The notes below the pieces were generated by a model that saw nothing but the letters and a program-made list of their open reading frames with translations, ran no database searches and was not told the origin of the DNA. A program made the translations under genes and the position numbers. From Rhizobium sp. Q54 (GTDB lineage Bacteria > Pseudomonadota > Alphaproteobacteria > Rhizobiales > Xanthobacteraceae): 64,000 bases of DNA. Location: positions 1 to 64,000 of the forward strand of contig CAMDSH010000011.1 of NCBI GenBank assembly GCA_945907045.1, read 5' to 3'. Positions 1-8,817 of the stretch are shown piece after piece. Each line of letters starts with the position of its first letter. The stretch's first letter is position 1.

Positions 1-786
1 CGCGAACTGCTCGCCTTCTATGCCGAAGCGGGCGTGGATGCGCTCGTCGGAGAGGAACCGGTAAACCGGTTTGCCGACAATGCCGCGCCAACCGGGCAGG
101 CCGCACCCAGCGTCCGGCCCGCGATTGCGGCTATGCCGGCCAGCCTGGAGTTCAAGGGACGGATGAACCCCGCCCCGCCCGCGCCCGACGCCGCCGCCAT
201 GGCCGCGCGCGAGGCTGCGCGCAGCGCCAAGACGCTCGACGAATTGCGCGCTCTGCTGGACAAGTTCGAAGGCTGCGCACTCAAGGCCACCGCCAAGCAA
301 CTGGTGTTCGCCGACGGTAATCCGGCGGCGAAAGTGATGTTCGTCGGCGAGGCGCCGGGCCGCGACGAGGACATCGAAGGGCTGCCGTTCGTCGGCCGCT
401 CCGGCAAACTGCTCGACAGGATGATGGCGGCGGTCGGCCTCGACCGTAAAACCGCTTACATCGCCAACATCATCCCGTGGCGGCCGCCGGGGAACCGCAC
501 CCCGACGCCGCAGGAGTCGCAAATCTGCCTGCCCTTCATCCAGCGGCAGATTGAACTCGCCAATCCCGACATTCTCGTGTGCCTCGGCGGACCGTCGGCG
601 CAGACGCTGCTCGGGATCAAAGAAGGAATATTAAAATCGCGCGGGCGCTGGTTCCCTTATCAGACCGAAACTCGCGAAATCCGTGCGATTGCGACGCTGC
701 ACCCGGCTTACTTGTTGCGGCAGCCATTGCAGAAACGTCTTGCTTGGCGGGATTTTCTGGCCATCAAGAAAGCGCTGACATATTAA
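1..786 (+). CDS. Uracil-DNA glycosylase, family 4 type (5' partial)
   Basis: Removes uracil from DNA as the first step of base excision repair. The frame is open from base 1 and reads through a typical N-terminal ELLAFYAEAGVDA segment, so the true start lies upstream of the window and the ATG at 34 is internal. The core shows the family 4 signature GEAPGRDEDIEG followed by PFVGRSGKLL, then NIIPWRPPGNRTP and a C-terminal HPAYLLRQP histidine motif. Family 4 enzymes carry a 4Fe-4S cluster; a Cys is visible in the FEGCALK segment. An Ala-rich, low-complexity linker of about 60 residues precedes the catalytic domain. The next gene follows on the same strand after a short gap. Confidence 0.93.
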   Translation, partial: RELLAFYAEAGVDALVGEEPVNRFADNAAPTGQAAPSVRPAIAAMPASLEFKGRMNPAPPAPDAAAMAAREAARSAKTLDELRALLDKFEGCALKATAKQLVFADGNPAAKVMFVGEAPGRDEDIEGLPFVGRSGKLLDRMMAAVGLDRKTAYIANIIPWRPPGNRTPTPQESQICLPFIQRQIELANPDILVCLGGPSAQTLLGIKEGILKSRGRWFPYQTETREIRAIATLHPAYLLRQPLQKRLAWRDFLAIKKALTY

Positions 787-873
787 CCACAGCGCCCTTA
801 AATGCGGCAATGCAGCAGCTTGGCCGTTACGGCAACCGCTGGTATTCTGGCGGCGACAATAAATGAGGCAATC

Positions 874-1389
874 GTGGGCGTGAACTTCGCAATTGCAGGT
901 GGCGTGGCCGCAGCTATCGCGCTAGCAGCTATTTCTTTTCCGGCTGGCGCGCTGGCGGAACAAGCTCCCGCCTCCAAGAAGAAGCAGGCGGCGTTCGAAC
1001 CCATTCCCGTGAGCTGGGACCTCTCGTCATTCCAGACTCCAACTCAACAGCTCCCGTGGGATTCCAAACGGCCCGAAACAAGGTCGCCCTGGGTCGGCAG
1101 CTATCTTGGAACTTTGACTCCCAATAATTTTGCTCCACCCGAGGGAAGCGCCGTCGCAGTACCGGGACTGACGGACCAGGTTGCGCTCGGAGATTATTTG
1201 TTTCGGTTCGATGCAGGGCGCAACTACAACGATGCCGCCTCTGCCGTCACTGATGTCGCCCAATCGGCGGACTCGCCTGACTTCCGCCCGCTGGTCAAAA
1301 GCAAAACATCGAAGCGCTCGCTCGCGGCGCCTTATGTGGGTTTCACGCTGACCGCGCCCGGCTCCCCCTTTGAGCCACAGACGCGCTAA
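874..1389 (+). CDS. Hypothetical exported protein
   Basis: I do not recognise a family. The frame is open from an ATG at 802, but a GTG at 874 (or 880) is a better start: GAGG lies 5 bases upstream, and the protein then begins with a clean signal peptide (hydrophobic stretch ending ALA-EQ). The mature part of about 140 residues is rich in Pro, Ser and Thr and has no Cys, so a secreted or periplasmic soluble protein is likely. It follows the uracil-DNA glycosylase gene in the same direction and could be cotranscribed with it. No catalytic motif is visible and no function is proposed. Confidence 0.6.
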   Translation: MGVNFAIAGGVAAAIALAAISFPAGALAEQAPASKKKQAAFEPIPVSWDLSSFQTPTQQLPWDSKRPETRSPWVGSYLGTLTPNNFAPPEGSAVAVPGLTDQVALGDYLFRFDAGRNYNDAASAVTDVAQSADSPDFRPLVKSKTSKRSLAAPYVGFTLTAPGSPFEPQTR

Positions 1390-1494
1390 AGCACGATCCA
1401 TTCCAGCTGAATGAATTGGCTCGCGGGCTCCAGCATTCTTATTTGATCGCACTGCCGGACGGCGGAACCGGTCTCCGCTTCGCCTGATAAGGCT

Positions 1495-1929
1495 CTAACG
1501 GTAGGCAATGAGCACGGCGCCGGCGGCGATCAGCAGCACGCCAAGCCAGTTCGGCCCCGTGAGCTTCTCCCCTAAAAACGCAACGCCGAATATGGCCACC
1601 AGCACGACGCTGAGCTTGTCGATGGGCGCTACCTGCGACGCATTGCCGAGCTTGAGCGCGCGGAAATAACAAATCCACGACGCCCCGGTGGCGAGGCCCG
1701 AAAGAACCAGAAACAAATATGTTCGCCCCGAGATCGAACCCGGCGCCTGAAACTGCCCGGTGGCATACAGGATAAACGCCAGCGTCAGCAGAATGACGAT
1801 GGTGCGAACGAAAGTCGCGAAGTCGGAATTGATATTCTCAACGCCGACTTTCGCGAAAATCGCGGTGAGCGCCGCGAATACCGCGGAGAGCAGCGCCCAG
1901 AATTGCCAGGAGGAATAAGCCGCGCTCAT
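1495..1929 (-). CDS. EamA/DMT-type small membrane transporter
   Basis: About 144 residues with four to five hydrophobic segments, which corresponds to a single EamA repeat instead of the usual ten-helix pair. Visible features are the N-terminal WALLSAVFAALTAIFAK helix, the GLATGASWICYFRALKLG segment typical of the EamA family and a C-terminal LGVLLIAAGAVLIAYR helix. Small single-repeat DMT proteins are thought to act as dimers exporting metabolites; the substrate cannot be predicted. Its ATG overlaps the stop of the upstream NCS2 permease gene by four bases (ATGA), so the two are probably translationally coupled. An in-frame extension upstream runs through the permease gene and is not used here. 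Confidence 0.8.
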   Translation of the reverse strand: MSAAYSSWQFWALLSAVFAALTAIFAKVGVENINSDFATFVRTIVILLTLAFILYATGQFQAPGSISGRTYLFLVLSGLATGASWICYFRALKLGNASQVAPIDKLSVVLVAIFGVAFLGEKLTGPNWLGVLLIAAGAVLIAYR

Positions 1930-3251
1930 CCCGTGACGGCGAATTTGATGGCGAACAGCACCGCCAGTACCATCACCGCGGGCGAAGCCTCTTTCACCTT
2001 GCCGGCGATGATTTTCACGACGGCATAGGTGATGAAGCCAAGCCCGATGCCGGTCGCGATCGAATACGTGAGCGGCATCATGATCGCCGCAACCACGGCG
2101 GGCGCGTATTCGGTAATGTCGTTCCATTCAATCTCGGCGAGGCCGCGCGCCATCACGCAGGCAACATAAAGCAGCGCCGCCGCCGATGCGTAAGCCGGTA
2201 TCATCCCCGCCAGCGGCGAGAAGAACAGCGCCAGCAGAAAAAACAACGCGACGAAGACCGCGGTGAGGCCGGTGCGCCCGCCGGCCGAGATGCCGGCTGC
2301 GCTTTCGATGTAACTGGTGGTGGTGGATGTGCCGATCGCCGCGCCGAACATGGCGGCAAAGCTGTCGGATATCAGCGCCTGCTTCATGCGCGCGAGCTTG
2401 CCGTTCTTCATCAGCCCAGTGCGGTGGGTGACGCCGATCAGCGTGCCGGCATTGTCGAATACATCGACGAATAAAATCGAGAATACGACAATCAGGAACG
2501 TCAGTTCAAAGACGCGTGAAAAATCCATTTGCAACAGCGTGGGCGCCAGCGACGGCGGCATCGAGACGATGCCGGAATATTTCGCGAGGCCGAAGGGCAA
2601 CCCGATGAGAGTGACGGCGAGAATGCCGATCAGCGTACCGCCGACGATCTTGCGGTAATTCAATCCAGCTATCAGCGCAAATCCGAGCAGCATCAGCAGC
2701 GCCACGGGATTTTTAAGATCGCCGAGCGTCACCAACGTCGCCGGGTGCGCGACAATCACCTTCGCTTCTTCCAGCGCGATGATGCCGAGGAACAACCCGA
2801 CGCCGGCGGAGACCGCGAGTTTCAAGTTGTGCGGGATCGCATCGATGACGTATTGCCGGATCCGGAATACCGAGATCAGGAAAAACAGAACGCCGGACAA
2901 GAACACCGCGGCTAGCGCCTGCTGCCAGGTGTATTTGTAGGTCAGAACCACGGTGAAGGCGAAGAAGGCGTTGAGCCCCATGCCCGGCGCAAGCGCGATG
3001 GGATATTTGGCGTACAGTCCCATCACCAGCGTGCTGGCGGCGGCGGCGATGCAGGTGGCGACAAACACCGCGCCGGTATCCATGCCCGCTTTGCCGAGGA
3101 TCTGCGGATTGACGAACACGATGTAGACCATCGTGAGGAAAGTGGTCAGGCCGGCGAGGAACTCGGTGCGCACGTCGGTGCGCTGGCGCGTCAATCCGAA
3201 ATAGTCGTCGAACGCAGATACGTTGCGCACAGCATTGGCTTTCTTGGCCAT
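1926..3251 (-). CDS. NCS2 family purine (xanthine/guanine/hypoxanthine) permease, AzgA-like
   Basis: Integral membrane proton symporter for nucleobases. Start chosen at 3251 because GGGGGACTGAAG precedes it; a longer frame to 3371 adds an uncharged, non-conserved leader. The protein of 441 residues shows AzgA-branch features: FDDYFGLTRQRTDVRTEFLAGLTTFLTMVYI near the N-terminus, APGMGLNAFFAF at about residue 90, and FVDVFDNAGTLIGVTHRTGLM followed by IGTSTTTSYIESAAGISAGGRTGLTA in the central region, which form the substrate site in this family. About twelve to fourteen hydrophobic segments are present. It overlaps the EamA gene by four bases and is transcribed divergently from cioA. Confidence 0.92.
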   Translation of the reverse strand: MAKKANAVRNVSAFDDYFGLTRQRTDVRTEFLAGLTTFLTMVYIVFVNPQILGKAGMDTGAVFVATCIAAAASTLVMGLYAKYPIALAPGMGLNAFFAFTVVLTYKYTWQQALAAVFLSGVLFFLISVFRIRQYVIDAIPHNLKLAVSAGVGLFLGIIALEEAKVIVAHPATLVTLGDLKNPVALLMLLGFALIAGLNYRKIVGGTLIGILAVTLIGLPFGLAKYSGIVSMPPSLAPTLLQMDFSRVFELTFLIVVFSILFVDVFDNAGTLIGVTHRTGLMKNGKLARMKQALISDSFAAMFGAAIGTSTTTSYIESAAGISAGGRTGLTAVFVALFFLLALFFSPLAGMIPAYASAAALLYVACVMARGLAEIEWNDITEYAPAVVAAIMMPLTYSIATGIGLGFITYAVVKIIAGKVKEASPAVMVLAVLFAIKFAVTG

Positions 3252-3338
3252 CTTCAGTCCCCCATCGCGCCGCCGCGGCGGCATTCCAGCCCAGCACGGC
3301 CAGACTAGCGCGACTTTTACCGCCGCGGCAGGGCCTTG

Positions 3339-3352
3339 TTGATCTGAATCAA
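3339..3352. promoter_or_regulatory. FNR/FixK-type binding site upstream of the bd oxidase operon
   Basis: Perfect inverted repeat TTGAT-CTGA-ATCAA, the consensus for FNR, Anr and FixK regulators. Its centre is about 115 bases before the cioA ATG. A TATTAC -10-like hexamer at 3372-3377 would put the transcription start near 3385, so the box would sit near -40, the class II activator position. Low-oxygen induction of the bd oxidase is inferred. Confidence 0.8.
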
Positions 3353-3460
3353 TTGATTTTATCCGCTTCAATATTACGCAGAAATAGGAACGGGATAGCG
3401 CGCCAGGAATTCAACAATGGCGTATGATCGCTTTCAGTCCCGGCCGCGCGGAGTTTGGTA

Positions 3461-4855
3461 ATGGAATTGGATCCTGTCCTGCTGGCACGGCTGCAGTTCG
3501 CCTTCACGGTGACGTTTCATATTATTTTTCCGAGTTTCACGATCGGGCTGTCGGCCTACATCGCCACCCTCGGCGGCCTGTGGCTGTGGCGCGGCGACGA
3601 GCGCTACCACCGGCTGATGGCGTTCTGGGTGAAGATTTTCGCCGTATCCTTCGCCATGGGGGTCGTTTCCGGGATCGTGCTGAGCTACCAGTTCGGCACC
3701 AACTGGAGCCGCTTCTCCCTGGTCGTCGGCAATGTCGTCGGCCCGCTGATCGGCTACGAAGTTCTCACCGCCTTTTTTCTCGAAGCGACGTTCCTCGGCG
3801 TCCTGTTGTTCGGCTTCAAGCGCGTGCCGCCGTGGCTGTACGTGCTTTCGGCGGCGATTGTCGCCGTCGGCACCGCGATGTCGGCGTTCTGGATTCTCGC
3901 CGCCAACAGCTGGATGCAGACGCCGGTGGGATATGAAATGCGCGGCGGCATCGCCTACCCGACCGACTGGGTTGCGGCGATCTTCAATCCAAGTTTCCCC
4001 TATCGTTTCGCGCACATGCTCAACGCCGCTTACCTGACGACCGGCTTCGTGATTCTCGCGGTCGGCGCGCGCTATCTCATCGCCGGCAAGCACCAGCAGG
4101 ACGCGCGCACGATGGTGCGCATGGCGATCGGGCTGCTGGCGATACTCGCGCCGCTGCAACTTCTTATCGGCGACATGCACGGGCTCAACACGCTGAAACA
4201 TCAGCCGATCAAGGTTGCTGCGATGGAAGCGCATTGGGACGGCGATAAGCCCGGCGACTTCCACTTGTTCGCCTGGCCGAACGAAAAGCTGGAAAAGAAC
4301 GATTTCGCGATCTCGATCCCGAAGGGCGCTTCGCTCATCCTTACGCACAAGCTCAACGGCCTTTTTCCGGGGTTGAAAAGCGTCGCGCCGGAGGACCGCC
4401 CGCCTGTGAAGACCGTGTTCTTCGCCTTCCGTATCATGCTGGCCATCGGATTTTTCATGATCGCAGCGGCACTGCTCGGCGCCTGGCTGTGGTGGTGCGG
4501 ACACCTGTTCGAGACGCGCTGGTATCTGCGCGTCGTAGCGCAAAGCTGGTGGATCGGCTTCGTCGCCGTGATCGCGGGCTGGGTCGTCACCGAAAGCGGA
4601 CGTCAGCCGTGGATCGTTCACGGCGTTTTGCGCACCACCAATGCCATCTCGCCGGTGCCCGGCGCCAGCATCGCGGGCACGCTGGCTCTGTTCGTGTTCG
4701 CCTACGGGATCGTATTCACCGCCGGCATATATTTCATCAACCGCCTGATCGCGCGGGGACCGCAGGGCCGCGCGCTGGCGAAAACCGAAGGATTCTCGGC
4801 GAGCCCGATCGCCGCGGCGCAGGACGCCGGGCGGGAAGCGCTGCGCGGCCGTTAG
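3461..4855 (+). CDS. cioA: Cytochrome bd-type quinol oxidase subunit I (CioA/CydA)
   Basis: Quinol-oxidising, heme-carrying subunit of the bd-type terminal oxidase in the inner membrane. ATG at 3461 is preceded by GCGGAG. At 464 residues it is shorter than E. coli CydA, consistent with the short Q-loop, cyanide-insensitive (Cio) subgroup. Visible functional residues are His20 in FTVTFHIIF (high-spin heme ligand), the GYEVLTAFFLEATF helix with its conserved glutamates, the His in PYRFAHMLN, the Met in FAFRIML and the invariant GRQPW motif. cioB follows 42 bases downstream. The FNR box at 3339 suggests induction at low oxygen. Confidence 0.95.
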   Translation: MELDPVLLARLQFAFTVTFHIIFPSFTIGLSAYIATLGGLWLWRGDERYHRLMAFWVKIFAVSFAMGVVSGIVLSYQFGTNWSRFSLVVGNVVGPLIGYEVLTAFFLEATFLGVLLFGFKRVPPWLYVLSAAIVAVGTAMSAFWILAANSWMQTPVGYEMRGGIAYPTDWVAAIFNPSFPYRFAHMLNAAYLTTGFVILAVGARYLIAGKHQQDARTMVRMAIGLLAILAPLQLLIGDMHGLNTLKHQPIKVAAMEAHWDGDKPGDFHLFAWPNEKLEKNDFAISIPKGASLILTHKLNGLFPGLKSVAPEDRPPVKTVFFAFRIMLAIGFFMIAAALLGAWLWWCGHLFETRWYLRVVAQSWWIGFVAVIAGWVVTESGRQPWIVHGVLRTTNAISPVPGASIAGTLALFVFAYGIVFTAGIYFINRLIARGPQGRALAKTEGFSASPIAAAQDAGREALRGR

Positions 4856-4897
4856 CACGACGCGGCGAATATCAGCCGCGCCGCAATGGAGAACGTC

Positions 4898-5899
4898 ATG
4901 GAATGGTATCTCCCGGTGATCTGGGCCGCGCTGATCGGAACCGCGGTCGCCATGTATGTGATCCTCGACGGCTTCGATCTCGGCATCGGAATCCTGTTTC
5001 CGCTGTCCAAGACCGAAGGCGAGCGCGACCAGATGATGCGCTCGATCGCGCCGTTCTGGGACGGCAATGAAACCTGGCTGGTCCTCGGCGGCGGCGGCCT
5101 CTTCGTGGCGTTCCCGCAGGCCTACGCGGTGATCATGCCGGCGTTTTATCTGCCGGTGATCATCATGCTGCTCGCGCTCATATTCCGCGGCGTTGCGTTT
5201 GAATTCCGCACCCTCTCGGACAACAAACGCTGGTGGAATTTGGCCTTCGCCGCCGGCTCGACGCTGGCCGCGTTCGCGCAAGGAATCATTCTGGGCGCGC
5301 TGATTCAGGGCATCAAGGTGAAGGACGGCATATTCGCCGGCGGGCATTTCGATTGGGCAACGCCGTTCGCGTTGTTCTGCGGGCTGGCGCTGATAGCCGG
5401 ATATGGACTGCTCGGCGCGACCTGGCTGATCATGAAGACCGAAGGCAGGGTCGCCGATCGCGCGCGGGTGCAGGCAAAATGGCTGCTGCTCGCGGTGCTC
5501 GCCTTCATGGCGGCGGTGAGCCTGTGGACGCCGCTGTCCATCGAGCGGATCGCGCAGCGCTGGTTCTCGCTGCCCAACTTCTACTACCTCTGGCCGGTGC
5601 CGGCGCTGACCGCGCTCGCGGCTTACGTGGTCTGGCGCTCGATCGAGCACGGACGCGATGTGCCGCCGTTTCTGGCGACGATTGCGCTATTCCTGCTCGG
5701 CTATCTCGGCCTGGTGATCTCCAGCTATCCGTATCTGGTGCCGCCCTCGCTCACGGTGTGGGACACCGCGGCGGCGCCAGCGAGCCAGATTTTCATGCTG
5801 GTCGGAACGCTGGTGTTGCTGCCGATCATCCTCGGCTACACCGCGCTGATCTATTGGCTATTCCGCGGCAAGGTGCGCCCGGGCGAAAGTTACCACTAG
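4898..5899 (+). CDS. cioB: Cytochrome bd-type quinol oxidase subunit II (CioB/CydB)
   Basis: Second integral membrane subunit of the bd oxidase. ATG at 4898 is favoured over the in-frame ATG at 4886 because GGAG ends six bases before it and the protein then starts MEWYLPVIW, as family members do. Of 333 residues, the N-terminal VILDGFDLGIGILFP and FWDGNETWLVLGGGGLFVAFPQAYA motifs are diagnostic of CydB. No cydX-like small gene follows, since the next gene is convergent and overlaps the stop codon by four bases. It forms an operon with cioA. Confidence 0.95.
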   Translation: MEWYLPVIWAALIGTAVAMYVILDGFDLGIGILFPLSKTEGERDQMMRSIAPFWDGNETWLVLGGGGLFVAFPQAYAVIMPAFYLPVIIMLLALIFRGVAFEFRTLSDNKRWWNLAFAAGSTLAAFAQGIILGALIQGIKVKDGIFAGGHFDWATPFALFCGLALIAGYGLLGATWLIMKTEGRVADRARVQAKWLLLAVLAFMAAVSLWTPLSIERIAQRWFSLPNFYYLWPVPALTALAAYVVWRSIEHGRDVPPFLATIALFLLGYLGLVISSYPYLVPPSLTVWDTAAAPASQIFMLVGTLVLLPIILGYTALIYWLFRGKVRPGESYH

Positions 5900-7413
5900 T
5901 TCGCGGGCGGGCTTGTTTGCGGCCGGATCATCGCCCAACCGATGCGGATGAGCGGGAGAAAACCCTGCACGCCGCGGGCGAACACGCGCGGCACTTCCGG
6001 CACCAGATCGGGAAAACGCGCCTTGAGATCGGCGGGCGGAGTGCCGGCTATGTCGGTCATCGGCCATACCAGAATGGCGCCCTTGTCGCGGATCTCATCC
6101 GGCGTCGCCCACGGACTGCGCTCGGGCGCGCCTTCGAGAATCAGGCTTGGACGGCTGGGCGCGCCGAGCGCGACCAGGCTTGCAACGCGCGGATCGCCGG
6201 CGACGAAGGCGAGCGGCTGGCCGGTGCGGCGCTGAAAATTCTCGGCAAAGAAACGCCCCATGTCATTCGCCGGCTGCGCGATCCTGAGTTCGGTGGGATA
6301 AGTCCACGGCAGAAACAGGATGGCGAGGACAACGAGGACCGGCGGCGAGATCAGCAGGCCGACCCAGGCGAAACTGGCGATGTTCTCGCGATAGATGCGG
6401 ACCTGATCGCCGGCAGCGACGATAATCGCAAGACCTGAGAGCACGGCGAGCGGCGCGAGTTTTTGCAGCGGCGCGATCCTGCCCATCAGCAACGCCACCA
6501 GCACCGCCAGCGCGAGCGGCATCAGCGCGAAGAAATAGATATAGATGCGGCCGAACATGTCGGCCGGTTTGCGCTCGATCGTCGGCGCGCGTTCGCGGCG
6601 CTGGCGCGGCCAGCCGCTCGCCAGCGCGACAAGGAGGACGAGGCCGAAATGCGCCAGCACGAAACTCAGCAGCAGCCGCGCGCCCGCCGATGCGGCGAAC
6701 CCGCCGGCGGCCAGATATCCGAGCGCGGTATCGATACCGCCGCCCGACGTGTGCAGCCAGACAAGATGCGGCGCGAGCACGAACAGCACGAAGAGAATTG
6801 CGATCCACGGCTCGGCGAATTTGAACGCTGAGCGCGCGCGCTCATTGATGATCGAGAACGCAACGAGCAGCACGAGCAAAATCAGCCCGGCGTAGCTTGT
6901 GAGCAGCAGCAGCCCAAGCTCGATCGCCAGCATGAACCAGTTGCCGCGGCTGCCCTCGCCGACGGCGCGCCAATAATGCAGCAGCGCCAGCGCCCACAGC
7001 GGCATCGCCAGCACGCTCGGGCCGAAATCCGGCGTCGGTACCGAAAACAGCGCGACGCCCGTCATCAGCAGCACGGCGAGGACCGCGTGCCTTGTGCCGA
7101 CGATGGCGCGGCCGAGCGCATAGACCGCCCACAAGGCAATGACCACGCAGACTTGCGCCAGCAGATAAACGCCGAATGCGCCGGCGATCTTGAAGGAAAG
7201 TTCGGCGAGCCAGAACGCCAGTGGCGGCCCAAGGTGGCTGCCGAGGCGGAATTCATGCCCGATGGCGAGCACATCGGGAACGTCGCCGGGCGGCGCGCTG
7301 TAGAACAGAGCCGGGAGAAACACCCATAACGCCGCCTGGGTGAGCGCCGCGGTCCAGAACACCAGCGCCGGCCGGCCGCGCAGAAATTCGACAATGAGAG
7401 AGACGTAATGCAT
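5896..7413 (-). CDS. GT39-family (ArnT-like) polyprenyl-phosphate glycosyltransferase
   Basis: Polytopic membrane protein of 505 residues with about ten to twelve hydrophobic segments. The first periplasmic loop carries acidic residues (GDVPDVLAIGHEF), and the following helices resemble the dolichyl-phosphate-mannose mannosyltransferase family, which transfers a sugar from a lipid carrier to lipids or proteins on the periplasmic face. The FPDL and VPRVFARGVQGFLPLIRIGWAMI C-terminus resembles related alphaproteobacterial proteins. Acceptor and donor sugars are unknown. The stop codon overlaps the convergent cioB stop by four bases. A single-gene transcript is likely, as RNase HII lies 66 bases upstream in the same direction. 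Confidence 0.8.
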   Translation of the reverse strand: MHYVSLIVEFLRGRPALVFWTAALTQAALWVFLPALFYSAPPGDVPDVLAIGHEFRLGSHLGPPLAFWLAELSFKIAGAFGVYLLAQVCVVIALWAVYALGRAIVGTRHAVLAVLLMTGVALFSVPTPDFGPSVLAMPLWALALLHYWRAVGEGSRGNWFMLAIELGLLLLTSYAGLILLVLLVAFSIINERARSAFKFAEPWIAILFVLFVLAPHLVWLHTSGGGIDTALGYLAAGGFAASAGARLLLSFVLAHFGLVLLVALASGWPRQRRERAPTIERKPADMFGRIYIYFFALMPLALAVLVALLMGRIAPLQKLAPLAVLSGLAIIVAAGDQVRIYRENIASFAWVGLLISPPVLVVLAILFLPWTYPTELRIAQPANDMGRFFAENFQRRTGQPLAFVAGDPRVASLVALGAPSRPSLILEGAPERSPWATPDEIRDKGAILVWPMTDIAGTPPADLKARFPDLVPEVPRVFARGVQGFLPLIRIGWAMIRPQTSPPAN

Positions 7414-7478
7414 GGGCGCGAGCGGGGTACTCGACGAAACGCGAGAACGAAAGATAGACCAGAGATAGAGAACCCCAG

Positions 7479-8177
7479 CTAGAGAGGCAACACGCTTAGC
7501 GCGGCCTTATCGGCCCCGCAGGTTTCGGCCAGCCTTGCCGCCACCGGAGCGAACGAGCGGCGGTGGTGGACGGTGGGTCCCAGCCTGGCCAGGGCCGCGA
7601 AATGCTCCGGCACGCTGTAGCCCATGTGGCGCTCGAAGCCGTAGCCGGGATGCGCCAGCCCAAGCCGCGCCATCAGCCGGTCGCGCGTCACCTTGGCGAC
7701 GATGGAGGCGGCGGCGATGGAGAGCACCAGCGCATCGCCGCTGATGACCGCCACGCAATCGCAAGCCACGTCGATGCGCTTGTTGCCGTCAACGAACACG
7801 AGTTGCGGGCGGCATGGCAGCGCCTTCACGGCTTGCGCCAGCGCCCAAAGCGAAGCCTGCAGAATGTTGTCGCGATCGATGCGGTCGGTGGAACCGAAGG
7901 CCACCGCCACTTCGGCGCTGGCCAATATTTTTTCATACAAGGCCTCGCGCGCCTGCGCCGTGAGTTTCTTGGAATCGTTAAGGCCGCGCGGAATGCGCTT
8001 GGGATCGAGGATGACGGCGGCGGCAACCACTGGACCGGCGAGCGGACCCCTGCCCGCTTCGTCACAGCCGGCGACCGGAAACACGCCGCGCTTGAGCGCC
8101 GCGCGCTCGCGCCGGAACGATGGGCGGATGACCGGCTCTTCGAGCGGCAATCTTGCTGTGGCGGCTTTTGGACTCAT
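7479..8177 (-). CDS. rnhB: Ribonuclease HII
   Basis: Cleaves RNA in RNA/DNA hybrids and at single ribonucleotides misincorporated in DNA. ATG at 8177 is chosen over an upstream TTG. Of 232 residues, the N-terminal [19 protein letters not shown] carries catalytic Asp39 and Glu40, LNDSKKL follows, VFVDGN carries the third acid and KVTRDRLM the fourth, so the DEDD set is complete. The C-terminal [17 protein letters not shown] motif is typical of bacterial type 2 enzymes. In many alphaproteobacteria rnhB neighbours ccrM and the PA0069-type radical SAM gene; both are nearby here. Confidence 0.97.
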   Translation of the reverse strand: MSPKAATARLPLEEPVIRPSFRRERAALKRGVFPVAGCDEAGRGPLAGPVVAAAVILDPKRIPRGLNDSKKLTAQAREALYEKILASAEVAVAFGSTDRIDRDNILQASLWALAQAVKALPCRPQLVFVDGNKRIDVACDCVAVISGDALVLSIAAASIVAKVTRDRLMARLGLAHPGYGFERHMGYSVPEHFAALARLGPTVHHRRSFAPVAARLAETCGADKAALSVLPL

Positions 8178-8248
8178 TGACCGCAAAGAGTGCGCCGCGC
8201 GGCACTCAAGTCAATGAATGTCTTTTCGCTGTGCAGGAACCGGGGAAA

Positions 8249-8686
8249 CTAATCGGGCAGCACGAGGGCACCGTCGGGCGCGAAGGTGAACCCCGGTGCG
8301 CGCACGGCCTCCCACGGATGACCGTCGGGATCGGCGAAGTAGCCGGAATAGCCGCCGTAAGATGTCTTGTGCGCGGGCTTGATGAGCTTTGCGCCGCACT
8401 TCACCGCATGGATGAGAAATTCATCGACTTCCTTGTCGGTGCGGCAGTTGTGCGCGAGCGTCGTGCCGCGAAAAGCCTGCGGCTGCGGGTCCAAAGGTAA
8501 ATCGGCGTCGGCGGCCAGCGCGTTCCAACGGTAAAGCGCGAGGATCGTCCCGCCGGCGTCGAAAAACGCCACCTCGTCGCCGGTCGCGCGCATTTTGCGC
8601 TTGAAACCAAGCGCCTCGTAAAAACGCACGCTGGCCGCGAAATCACGCACGCCGAGAGTGATGGCGGTGAGGCGTGGTGTAAGCAT
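8249..8686 (-). CDS. VOC (glyoxalase/bleomycin resistance) superfamily protein
   Basis: A single vicinal-oxygen-chelate domain of 145 residues with two beta-alpha-beta-beta-beta modules: TAITLGVRDFAASVRFYEALGF at the start and YSGYFADPDGHPWEAV near the end. The GxFxDPDGHxWE pattern with its acidic metal ligand is standard for the superfamily. The reaction (lyase, dioxygenase, resistance or none) cannot be assigned. The gene lies between rnhB and a large inverted repeat at 8701 that separates it from the radical SAM gene. Confidence 0.88.
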   Translation of the reverse strand: MLTPRLTAITLGVRDFAASVRFYEALGFKRKMRATGDEVAFFDAGGTILALYRWNALAADADLPLDPQPQAFRGTTLAHNCRTDKEVDEFLIHAVKCGAKLIKPAHKTSYGGYSGYFADPDGHPWEAVRAPGFTFAPDGALVLPD

Positions 8687-8700
8687 CGAAAATTCCTCCC

Positions 8701-8813
8701 GTCATTTCGGGACGGCGCGTAGCGCCGGGCCCGGAATCCAGATGCAGGCACAGTATATCTTTATATCTTTCTGGATTCCGGGTTCGCGTGCCTCGCACGC
8801 GCCCCGGAATGAC
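8701..8813. repeat. Large imperfect inverted repeat (REP-like)
   Basis: The left arm starts GTCATTTCGGGACGGCGCG and ends CCCGGAATCCAG; the right arm starts CTGGATTCCGGG and ends GCCCCGGAATGAC. The two arms, about 40 bases each, are reverse complements with few mismatches around an AT-rich centre. Palindromes of this type are dispersed between genes in Bradyrhizobium-like genomes. It lies between two genes read in the same direction. Confidence 0.85.
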
Positions 8814-8817
8814 AGAA

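Noticed and set aside
3434-5650. Very long open frame on the minus strand opposite cioAB (738 codons)
   Set aside because: It is rich in Arg, Gln and His without any motif, runs antisense to two well-conserved genes and reflects codon bias in GC-rich DNA.
5900-5960. cydX-like small gene behind cioB
   Set aside because: The convergent GT39 gene overlaps the cioB stop; there is no room and no suitable short frame.
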